Shown piece after piece: positions 57,579-64,000 of a DNA stretch of 64,000 bases. The position numbers and the translations under genes were made by a program. How positions within the stretch are numbered: the stretch's first letter is position 1; each line of letters starts with the position of its first letter. The notes beneath the pieces were generated by a model. It was not told the DNA's origin. It was given only the letters and a program-made list of their open reading frames with translations, and did not search any database. The DNA comes from Candidatus Melainabacteria bacterium (GTDB taxonomy: Bacteria > Cyanobacteriota > Vampirovibrionia > 2-02-FULL-35-15). The stretch spans positions 562,422 through 626,421 of the forward strand of contig JAHFBF010000001.1 of the NCBI GenBank assembly GCA_023250195.1, written 5' to 3'.

Positions 57579-59495
57579 ATGAATGAAGAAGCTAATGAAA
57601 AATATTTTGATGGCAAATGGTATACTCACCCAAATATTAAAAGCCCTTTAATAGCTGGATTTATTACAACAGTTTCATTTGTTTTACTTTATTTCAATTT
57701 TATAGATAAAAACATAGGAAATGTTTTGTATGTAATAGCAATAATTTATGGTGGTTATCATTGGGCTTTTGAAGGATTAAATGAGTTACTTAAAGAAAAG
57801 AAGGTCGGTATTGAGATATTAATGCTTTGTGCTACGGTTGGCTCCTCATTTATTGGAATGTTAAATGAAGCAGCATTACTTGTTTTTTTATATGGATTTG
57901 CTGAAGGGCTTGAAGAATATACTTATTCTAAAACTAAGGCTTCAATTAAAAAGCTATTGAACCTGGTGCCTACTAAAGCACGTGTAATAGATACTAACAA
58001 TAAAGAAAAAGAAATACTTGCCGAGGAGCTAAAAATAGGAGATATTTTTATAGTAAGACCAGGAGAAATAATCCCTACCGATGGGGTAATACTTAAAGGC
58101 AAATCAAGTATCAATGAAGCCACTATTACGGGTGAATCAGTTCCAGTAGAAAAGAAAGAAGGGATTAAAGTCTTTGCTGGAACTCTTAGCCTTGATGGAT
58201 TACTTGAAGTAAGGGTAACTGAAAACTTTAAAAACAATACTATATCTAAAATTATTAATCTTGTTCAAGAAGCACAAGAACAAAAGAGTAAATCACAGCT
58301 TTTTATTGAAAAGTTTGGAAATATTTACTCTCCAATTATTTTGGCTGTCTCTATCTTTATAATCCTTGCCTGCTTAATGTTCCATACACATGATTCTTTT
58401 ATAGGGATAAAACAAGCAATTACTTTTTTAGTGGCAGCATCTCCCTGTGCACTAATTATTTCAATGCCAGTAGCTACAGCAGCAGGAATAGGTAGAGCTG
58501 GCAGAAATGGTGTTTTGATAAAAGGTGGAATGCACTTGGAAAATCTTGGGAAAGTTAAAGTATTTGCTTTTGATAAAACAGGCACTTTAACAAAAGGCAA
58601 ACCAATTGTAACTGATTTGATTTCTTTAAGTAATGAGCAGGATATTTTATCAATTGCATATAGTGTTGAAAAGTTTTCACAACACCCACTTGCAAAGGCA
58701 GTAGTAGAAAAAGCCTTAGAAGAAAATATTAAAACTTTTGATATTCAAGATTTTATTTCTATAGCAGGTATGGGAGTAAAAGCAAAAGTAAATAATAGAA
58801 ACATCTATATTGGTAAGGAAAAAATGTTTTCTGAAAATATGTTTAGCAAAGAAGCTGTTTCAAAGATACAAAATCTAAAAGAAGAAGGAAAAAGTTTAAT
58901 GGTTATAGGAGATGATGAACAACTAATTGGGATTATTGGCTTTAGAGACGAGATTAAAGCTAGTGCTAAAGAAACAATTACAAAGTTAAAAAGTATGGGT
59001 ATTGAAGTTACAATGTTGACTGGTGATAATGAAACAACAGCTCAAATATATGCAAATGAACTTGGCATTTCTAAAGTAATAGCAAATCTTAAGCCAGAAG
59101 ATAAAACCAGAATTATTGGGGAGTTAGAGGAAAAATACAATACAGTAGCAATGGTAGGAGATGGAATTAATGATGCACCAGCTCTTGCAAGAGCAACAAT
59201 TGGCATTGCAATGGGAGTAGCTGGTACAGATGCTGCAATAGAAGCTGCTGATATAGCCCTAATGTCTGACGATTTGAAGAAATTAATTTATGCTGTTGAA
59301 TTAGGGAAAAAATCAAATGCAATCAGTATCCAAAATGTCATATTTTCTATTTTAGTTTTACTTATATTAATTCCTTCTTCATTATTTAGTTTAATAAGTG
59401 TAACTTTTTCTGTTGCTGCACATGAGATTTCTGAATTGTTGGCAGTTGCAAATGGACTAAGAGTTGGGAAAGAAAAGTTAGTTTATGAGAGTTGA
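57579..59495 (+). CDS. P1B-type heavy-metal-translocating ATPase
   Basis: A 638-residue ATP-driven metal exporter without N-terminal metal-binding domains. The actuator loop has TGES. The transmembrane metal site is SPC (AASPCALIISMP), not CPC. The phosphorylation site is DKTGTLTKG, the nucleotide site HPLAKAVVE, and GDGINDAPALA is the hinge. The last helix has AAHEISELLAVANGL, reminiscent of the HE[GI]xx motif of the P1B-4 group (Co, Fe, Zn). It works with the Czc-like pump: the ATPase empties the cytoplasm and the RND pump empties the periplasm. Confidence 0.93.
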   Translation: MNEEANEKYFDGKWYTHPNIKSPLIAGFITTVSFVLLYFNFIDKNIGNVLYVIAIIYGGYHWAFEGLNELLKEKKVGIEILMLCATVGSSFIGMLNEAALLVFLYGFAEGLEEYTYSKTKASIKKLLNLVPTKARVIDTNNKEKEILAEELKIGDIFIVRPGEIIPTDGVILKGKSSINEATITGESVPVEKKEGIKVFAGTLSLDGLLEVRVTENFKNNTISKIINLVQEAQEQKSKSQLFIEKFGNIYSPIILAVSIFIILACLMFHTHDSFIGIKQAITFLVAASPCALIISMPVATAAGIGRAGRNGVLIKGGMHLENLGKVKVFAFDKTGTLTKGKPIVTDLISLSNEQDILSIAYSVEKFSQHPLAKAVVEKALEENIKTFDIQDFISIAGMGVKAKVNNRNIYIGKEKMFSENMFSKEAVSKIQNLKEEGKSLMVIGDDEQLIGIIGFRDEIKASAKETITKLKSMGIEVTMLTGDNETTAQIYANELGISKVIANLKPEDKTRIIGELEEKYNTVAMVGDGINDAPALARATIGIAMGVAGTDAAIEAADIALMSDDLKKLIYAVELGKKSNAISIQNVIFSILVLLILIPSSLFSLISVTFSVAAHEISELLAVANGLRVGKEKLVYES

Positions 59496-59518
59496 TACAA
59501 TGAGAATTGGAAGAAATC

Positions 59519-59866
59519 ATGCAATTTATTATTAAAGTTTTAATTTCTGCAATCATAATAGCCTTAGTATCAGAGTTAGGTAAAAGATATGCTTTCTTTG
59601 CTTCAATCCTTGCATCACTACCGTTAGTTTCTATATTGGCTTTGATATGGCTTTATAAAGAAACTAACAACATACAAAAGGTTACAAATCTTTCACATGG
59701 AATATTTTGGGCTGTTATTCCTTCATTGTTATTATTTATTGCTTTACCACTATTTTTAAAAGCAGGTTTTGCTTTTTATAAAGCTATGTTTTTATCATGC
59801 TTAATAACATCAGCAGGATATTGGATATTTATCTCTGTTTTAAATAAATTTGGAGTAAGGATTTAA
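59519..59866 (+). CDS. DUF3147-like small membrane protein
   Basis: A 115-residue protein with four transmembrane segments: FIIKVLISAIIIALVSELGKRYAFFASILASLPLVSILALIWLY is the characteristic first half. I start at the ATG at 59519, with GGAAG 6 nt upstream; an in-frame ATG lies 12 nt earlier. It is the last gene of the ArsR-controlled operon, 23 bp after the ATPase. DUF3147 proteins often accompany metal-efflux genes; the role is unknown. Confidence 0.75.
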   Translation: MQFIIKVLISAIIIALVSELGKRYAFFASILASLPLVSILALIWLYKETNNIQKVTNLSHGIFWAVIPSLLLFIALPLFLKAGFAFYKAMFLSCLITSAGYWIFISVLNKFGVRI

Positions 59867-59873
59867 AGCTATT

Positions 59874-59896
59874 CCTTCAAATCCAAAACTCAATTT
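59874..59896. repeat. 23-bp direct repeat, right copy
   Basis: Matches 42563-42585 with two mismatches. It lies just after the DUF3147-type gene, at the right edge of the efflux cluster. Confidence 0.55.
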
Positions 59897-59959
59897 ACAT
59901 CTGCTAAACAAATGGAAAAGATTAGTTTGATTAATGCTTCGAATGTTGTACAGTAGTCT

Positions 59960-60991
59960 TCAAAAAACTCTTGTAAAATTTAAAATCAACCTTACATTTG
60001 GTCCTTTCTGAAAATGATTTAATTCTTCAATTACAGGAAGTCCAACTGATAGATTAGTAACCCACAGTTTGTTGATTATTAATCTCATTCCTGGAGATAA
60101 AAGAACAATTAATCCTCCATGATTTTCATCTACGATATGCATTCCATTAATATTTGTTACTGGTTTTTGAACCCATTGTCCGTTTCCCTCTAGAACCAAA
60201 TCCCAGGTTGAATTGTTATTAAATAAATGTTCAGGAAAGATTTTGTTTAATATTTTGTCGCTTGTTCTTACTCTGTGAGCAACCCCAAGATTAAAGGTAG
60301 CAATATCACCTACTGTACTATGTTGAGTTCCTTGGGTAGAAAACTTGTATAATCCATTTGAAGTCAATGAAAAATGCTTGAATACTTTACTTACTGCTAG
60401 CCCAACTGAGGGGTCCCATGAACCAGTACCTGGCTGGTCATCAGCTTCAAATAAGTTTCCCTGGTTAGTTCTAAATCGTCTGACCCCACTAGGAATCTTT
60501 ATCCCTGCTAAGAGTGCAGCATGTAAACCAATATCATCTCTTTTTAGAAATCTATAAGCACTAGAAAAAGCTATATCGCCAAATCCAATAGAGTTTCCTA
60601 CATTTATAGGTGGTCCATCACTGACTCTTTCATTGAATCTAAAAACATAAGGTGCATTTAGTGCTATATACCAGTTATCTGTGATTCCATACCCAGCTGA
60701 TAAGGAAGGAATAAGTACATTTCTAAAGCTATGTACATCTTGACCATGTTTTCCCAAATTCAAAAATTCAGTATTTGAAAAGCTATCAAAGTTTGTATAA
60801 TTTGTTCCAAATCCAATAAACTTTTTTCCTTTTGGTAAGGTAAAAGCTGGGATGGTTATTATAGGTCCTACAAACCCAGGACCATTAATACTGTCGCACC
60901 CACAATTACATGCTATAGCAATATTTTTATCAGTAAAAGAAATAAAAATTATGATTAGTGTAGCTAGCAAGATATAACATTTAAATCCCAC
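59960..60991 (-). CDS. Outer-membrane beta-barrel protein with CNCGC motif
   Basis: A 343-residue protein starting at GTG. It has a signal-like segment (ILLATLIIIFISF) then IACNCGCDS, a cysteine cluster at the mature N-terminus. The rest consists of alternating strands with aromatic girdles (FIGFGTNYTNFDSF, SAGYGITDNWYIALNAPYVFRF, GFGDIAFSSAYRF, FIPSG-type GIKIPSGVRRF), resembling the phenol-degradation MetA-like/transporter barrel group. The last residue is Phe, as expected for an outer-membrane protein. It points back at the efflux cluster and is probably part of it. Confidence 0.75.
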   Translation of the reverse strand: MGFKCYILLATLIIIFISFTDKNIAIACNCGCDSINGPGFVGPIITIPAFTLPKGKKFIGFGTNYTNFDSFSNTEFLNLGKHGQDVHSFRNVLIPSLSAGYGITDNWYIALNAPYVFRFNERVSDGPPINVGNSIGFGDIAFSSAYRFLKRDDIGLHAALLAGIKIPSGVRRFRTNQGNLFEADDQPGTGSWDPSVGLAVSKVFKHFSLTSNGLYKFSTQGTQHSTVGDIATFNLGVAHRVRTSDKILNKIFPEHLFNNNSTWDLVLEGNGQWVQKPVTNINGMHIVDENHGGLIVLLSPGMRLIINKLWVTNLSVGLPVIEELNHFQKGPNVRLILNFTRVF

Positions 60992-61113
60992 TGTTTATCA
61001 ACCTTTAGATTTTTAACTTAGTATGAACGCAATCTTATATTACTACTGTAAAGTTAGTTATTTTTGCTAAAATATTTTTTGTTATAAAATTAGGCTCTAG
61101 ACTAGAAGATAAG

Positions 61114-62190
61114 CTAAGCACCGAACCTCAATAATCCCAATCCATAATCAGGATCTTTACCAGGAACTCCTAAATCATGCACAAAGTTATATTGCCTAAG
61201 TAAATCATCCATGTTTTGCATTATAAATCTTATATCCATTCCTTTTTTCTTTAAAAGCCAACTTGCAAAACAAACTTCAAATCCAACATGCCTTGGTGTT
61301 GCCATGCTAGTTCCAGACATCTTTGCAAATCCTGTTCCATCATTAGAATAGCTAATTTCATTTACACCATAGCTGACATAATCAACCTCTGAACCTTCTG
61401 AACTAAAAGTTGCAATATTATCGGTTATATCAATAGCACCAATACCTTTTACATTTGGTGATCTGGCTGGCCATGCAACCCTATCAGAAATTGGGTCAGT
61501 AAAACCAGGAATATGAACACCATAATTACCACTACAAGCAATAACTCTAACACCTAGATTTTTTAGTGTTGCTAAGTTATTTTCTGCTTGTTTAACATCA
61601 TCTGTAAGTGGATCATTAGGTTTCAGTGGAACTTGAATGCTCATACTGATAAAATGAGGTCTTTCATTGTCAGGTAGTGCAATAATATGTTCAAAGGCTT
61701 TATTCATATCATCTACAAAACCCATGCCAGCATTTAATACTTTGAAATGGTAGTAATGATCTACATCAGGACAAAGACCAGTACAAATATCGCCTTTATA
61801 TAAACTCAATGGTCCAATCAGTAAACCTGCCACGTGTGTACCGTGTCCTGAAATATCAGTGAACCCATCTGTACCTAAAGCACTTGTAAAGTTTTCTCTT
61901 GTAATTTTATTTTCAAGTGGTGCAAGTAATCTATGTTTTACTAAGCCTTCATCTAGAACTGCAAGTCTAATTCCTTGTCCGTTACATTTTTCTGAATACC
62001 ATTTATAAGCACAAGTTTTTAAAATACTAGGACTAAACCATTGTTCTAAATCTTTGACATACTGGCAATAGGATTTAGGATTGATTTCCTGTTCTGGCGG
62101 TGGCGGTGCCTTAATAGGAGTAATTGTTTTAGGTTGTTGTGGTCGTTTCTTCCTAAAAAATAAGTTTTTGATTATATTAATGAAATTCAT
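61114..62190 (-). CDS. Subtilisin-like serine protease (S8)
   Basis: A 358-residue protease, started at the ATG ending at 62190 with GGAGG upstream; the frame is open to 62349 but overlaps the next gene. The catalytic triad is Asp in LAVLDEGL, His in DISGHGTHVAGL and Ser in SGTSMATP. The oxyanion Asn lies in ACSGNYG. The N-terminus has a short hydrophobic stretch and a proline-rich segment (IKAPPPPEQE) but no classical signal peptide. In this position it may be a virion maturation or host-surface protease. It lies between the barrel gene and lysis-like genes. Confidence 0.88.
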   Translation of the reverse strand: MNFINIIKNLFFRKKRPQQPKTITPIKAPPPPEQEINPKSYCQYVKDLEQWFSPSILKTCAYKWYSEKCNGQGIRLAVLDEGLVKHRLLAPLENKITRENFTSALGTDGFTDISGHGTHVAGLLIGPLSLYKGDICTGLCPDVDHYYHFKVLNAGMGFVDDMNKAFEHIIALPDNERPHFISMSIQVPLKPNDPLTDDVKQAENNLATLKNLGVRVIACSGNYGVHIPGFTDPISDRVAWPARSPNVKGIGAIDITDNIATFSSEGSEVDYVSYGVNEISYSNDGTGFAKMSGTSMATPRHVGFEVCFASWLLKKKGMDIRFIMQNMDDLLRQYNFVHDLGVPGKDPDYGLGLLRFGA

Positions 62191-62299
62191 AAAAACCTCC
62201 AATGCCGTAGCAAGAAAAAAAGTTAAGAACATTTTCCCTGCACAAAAAGGTTCCACTGATACCTGTTTGGTACCTATTTGATTCTTGTTTTTTAAATAT

Positions 62300-62557
62300 T
62301 TATTTTTTAGCTTGTGGTGGTTGGACTGTTGAAGGTGGTCTATGGGCAAAAGAAATCACCGTTGCAGACACAGTAGTAATCATTCCAATAAGCCAAGCTA
62401 TCAATTTTGCTTGAGAATCTGGCTCTACGGTTACACCATGATTCTGAAGTCCTAAAATTAAATAGCTAATTACATTACTAATTATTGTTGTAAGACCTCT
62501 ACCACTTACCCAGTGCATTACAGCATTAAAAATCATTCCTTCTAATTTTTTAAACAT
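62300..62557 (-). CDS. Holin-like small membrane protein
   Basis: An 85-residue protein with a good AAAGGAGAAAACT before the ATG ending at 62557. It has MFKKLEGMIFNAVMHWVSGRGL, then two membrane helices (TTIISNVISYLILGL and AWLIGMITTVSATVISFA) and a Pro/Lys tail. Size, topology and its place next to a lysozyme-like gene suggest a phage holin. No specific family is recognised. Confidence 0.55.
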   Translation of the reverse strand: MFKKLEGMIFNAVMHWVSGRGLTTIISNVISYLILGLQNHGVTVEPDSQAKLIAWLIGMITTVSATVISFAHRPPSTVQPPQAKK

Positions 62558-62655
62558 AGTTTTCTCCTTTGTAACCAATAACAAACTCTGTAGGCAGATT
62601 GTCCTTATAAGAAATATTTGCAATGTTCCAACCCTGTAATTGTCTTGTTTGACAA

Positions 62656-63243
62656 TTACTGAATTGCAGGATTGTCTTTATAACTCTGTCTTGCAAGATT
62701 CATGTAGTAAGCTAAATTCTTTACATATTGCTGTGTTATAGGGAAATTGGCTTCTGGAAAGCCTCCGTTATAAATCCTGCCAACTATTTCATAATCCTTT
62801 TTATCTAAGTATGTTCTGCAATTGTCAATTATAAATTTAGTAAAAGCTAAAACCGGTTTGTCATAAATCTCATTAATAGCAAAAGATAAGGTTCCACATT
62901 TGATCAATAATTTTCCACTTGGTGTATATAATTTATCTAAAAAAGCATAATCACTTGAATGTATTCCCATGATTTGAAACAGTGAATGTGAGCAATAAGC
63001 ATTTAATAATTTATCCGGTGACGGACATTTAGGATTGCGTAAAATCGCATCTCTATAACCAATTTCTGTTTTTGTAGCATATTTATCACCACGGCTTTCA
63101 TTGCACATTATTGCAATATAAAAAGTATTAGGGATTTCAATACCAACTTCTTTTGCAGTTTCAACTCCTTGAAAAATCAGAGCTTCATATTTTTTTCTAA
63201 TGGCAGAGATTAAATTAAGGTCTTGTAAAGTTTTAGAAGGCAT
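62656..63243 (-). CDS. Lysozyme/transglycosylase-like endolysin
   Basis: A 195-residue protein. FYIAIMCNESRGDKYATKTEIGY has the Glu and following Ser/Gly seen at the catalytic site of SLT-type lytic transglycosylases. YCSHSLFQIMGIHSSDYAF matches their G/S-L-x-Q-I/V-M block. RIYNGG near the end matches the A/R-Y-N-G-G motif. No signal peptide is present, as for a holin-dependent endolysin. It starts directly at the stop of the neighbouring gene. Cell-wall cleavage during phage release is the likely role. Confidence 0.7.
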   Translation of the reverse strand: MPSKTLQDLNLISAIRKKYEALIFQGVETAKEVGIEIPNTFYIAIMCNESRGDKYATKTEIGYRDAILRNPKCPSPDKLLNAYCSHSLFQIMGIHSSDYAFLDKLYTPSGKLLIKCGTLSFAINEIYDKPVLAFTKFIIDNCRTYLDKKDYEIVGRIYNGGFPEANFPITQQYVKNLAYYMNLARQSYKDNPAIQ

Positions 63244-63516
63244 TTATATCTTCCTTTTTATATCCAAAACAACACTAAAGATTTTGTCTTGGCTTTCCTT
63301 TAATTCATTTAATTTAGAAGTTAAAACTGCTACATTGATATGATCTTCTTCAACAGTTGGTTTAATTTCATTTATTTTTGTTTCAAGGGCTGCAAGTCTT
63401 GTATCATTCAATACAGGCTTGGCAACATAATTATAAAAGCCTGTGGAAATACCACCTACTGCTGTCATAATTAAAATCCCATCTTTAACAAAACCTATCA
63501 TGTTTGCTGCTGGCAT
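63244..63516 (-). CDS. Small membrane/coiled-coil protein, lysis-gene neighbour
   Basis: A 90-residue protein starting MPAANMIGFVKDGILI, with AAAGGAT upstream. One hydrophobic segment (DGILIMTAVGGISTGFYNY) is followed by a coiled coil (LAALETKINEIKPTVEED...LTSKLNELKESQDKIFSVV). This resembles phage proteins with haemolysin-XhlA-like layout, often in lysis cassettes. The gene abuts the endolysin gene. Confidence 0.5.
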   Translation of the reverse strand: MPAANMIGFVKDGILIMTAVGGISTGFYNYVAKPVLNDTRLAALETKINEIKPTVEEDHINVAVLTSKLNELKESQDKIFSVVLDIKRKI

Positions 63517-63536
63517 TTTTTTTATCCTTTCTTTAT

Positions 63537-64000
63537 TTATGGGCAAATACAAGCTCCACTTGTTTTACCTGCCACTTGTGTAACAGTGCTTACATCAGTT
63601 AAATTATTTGCATTTGCAGTGCTGTCATTCCTTGTGCTTCCATCACTTTCTTTTAATTCATACCAAGCCCCAAATAATGCTTGTTGGGCTGCTGTTAATT
63701 GACACCATTTTTTACCAGCACCAGAATTATAAAGAGAAGTTATAACTGTCCCTGATAAAACTGAAGGTGCATAAAATATACTATCTAAGTTTCCTTTAGC
63801 ACTTTGATTGGTAAATGCAGTATCACTACCGACTTGTAAATTGCCACTATTACTACCAACACTAGCACCTGGGGCACTTGTATCAGCAGTCCCATTATTT
63901 ATAGAAAGGGAAAGTGTTGTACCATCCCAAGTCCCGACTACAAAATACCAAGTACCTGCACTTAAATCACCAAAGGTATTAGATTGAACATATTTTAATC
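63537..64000 (-). CDS. LamG/concanavalin-like domain protein, 3' part only
   Basis: An open frame enters from the right edge and ends at the stop at 63537-63539; about 153 residues are visible. It contains AGTWYFVVGTWDGTTLSLSI and GNLQVGSDTAFTNQSAKGNLDSIFYAPSVLS, the pattern of a LamG-type beta-sandwich (W-x-x-v-v-g-t-w-d-g). The C-terminus is DVSTVTQVAGKTSGACICP. Such domains are frequent in phage tail or appendage proteins. The N-terminus lies outside the window. Confidence 0.65.
   Translation of the reverse strand, partial: LKYVQSNTFGDLSAGTWYFVVGTWDGTTLSLSINNGTADTSAPGASVGSNSGNLQVGSDTAFTNQSAKGNLDSIFYAPSVLSGTVITSLYNSGAGKKWCQLTAAQQALFGAWYELKESDGSTRNDSTANANNLTDVSTVTQVAGKTSGACICP

Larger units (their letters stand above)
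32977..64000. mobile_element. Phage-like integrated element with metal-resistance cargo, right end outside window
   Basis: The left boundary is inferred from the truncated patatin-like gene. Supporting content includes a replication/recombination operon (33158-37377), a tyrosine recombinase (39361-40476), and a lysis/virion-like set (62300-64000) with a LamG-domain protein. About 19 kb of metal-efflux genes lie between. I could not identify attachment-site repeats because the right end is not in the window. An alternative is two neighbouring islands. Confidence 0.5.

Noticed and set aside
1-64000. CRISPR arrays, tRNA and rRNA genes
   Set aside because: No regularly spaced repeats, cloverleaf-like segments with T-loop motifs or rRNA stretches were found on reading the intergenic regions; a tool search was not possible.

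Overview
The window is AT-rich bacterial DNA, most likely from a non-photosynthetic relative of cyanobacteria (Melainabacteria/Vampirovibrionia). Three things suggest this. The OmpR-type regulator at 5201-5980 is close in sequence to cyanobacterial RpaB. The GH57/DUF3536 and GH15 pair at the left resembles cyanobacterial glycogen-related genes. Several palindromic repeats are of types I know as highly iterated in cyanobacterial genomes. No photosynthesis genes are present. The assignment is an inference from recalled sequence families, not from a search.

Region 1 (1-32.6 kb) is chromosomal core. It carries a STAS-like protein, two glycoside hydrolase-type proteins, a TPR protein with a decayed zinc-protease motif, the RpaB-like regulator, argH, a nucleotidyltransferase, rimM-trpF, a 1530-residue SF2 helicase, alaS, an unknown 514-residue protein, an ORF6N protein, marC, a metallophosphoesterase, an exported superoxide dismutase, purD, a pilin-like gene, a glyoxalase, the classic rpmH-rnpA-yidD-yidC cluster facing dnaA, an aldehyde dehydrogenase and a YhbH/YeaH-type VWA protein. 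It is strewn with palindromic repeats, several inside coding regions (alaS, the metallophosphoesterase, yidD). Two copies of a 76-77 nt element have compensating changes in two stems, and a third partial copy exists. Several genes (alaS, purD, argH, marC) have a -10 box 8-9 nt before the start codon and look leaderless.

Region 2 (about 33 kb to beyond the right edge) looks like an integrated phage-like element. It begins next to a 5'-truncated patatin-like gene. It opens with a tightly overlapping replication/recombination operon: zinc-ribbon proteins, a replisome-organiser-like protein, a DnaC-like loader, a sigma-70-like factor and a Holliday-junction-resolvase-like nuclease. Next come a Septu-like ATPase/HNH pair and a tyrosine recombinase with a fused excisionase-like HTH. 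The right end has a subtilase, holin-like and lysozyme-like proteins, and a LamG-domain protein cut by the window edge, all on the minus strand.

Between these phage-like modules lies about 19 kb of metal-resistance cargo (40.6-60.9 kb). It includes a DUF318-type permease, hemerythrin, YHS protein, EGKCG protein, CsoR regulator, a CusCBA-like tripartite pump, a MerR-controlled MerC-like module without a mercuric reductase, an ArsR regulator with an unusual membrane and cysteine-rich tail, a CzcCBA-like pump, a P1B ATPase and an outer-membrane barrel. Candidate CsoR, MerR and ArsR operators can be read in the matching divergent promoters. Several tiny cysteine-containing proteins (31-50 residues) are scattered through this cargo.

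I saw no tRNA, rRNA or CRISPR array.
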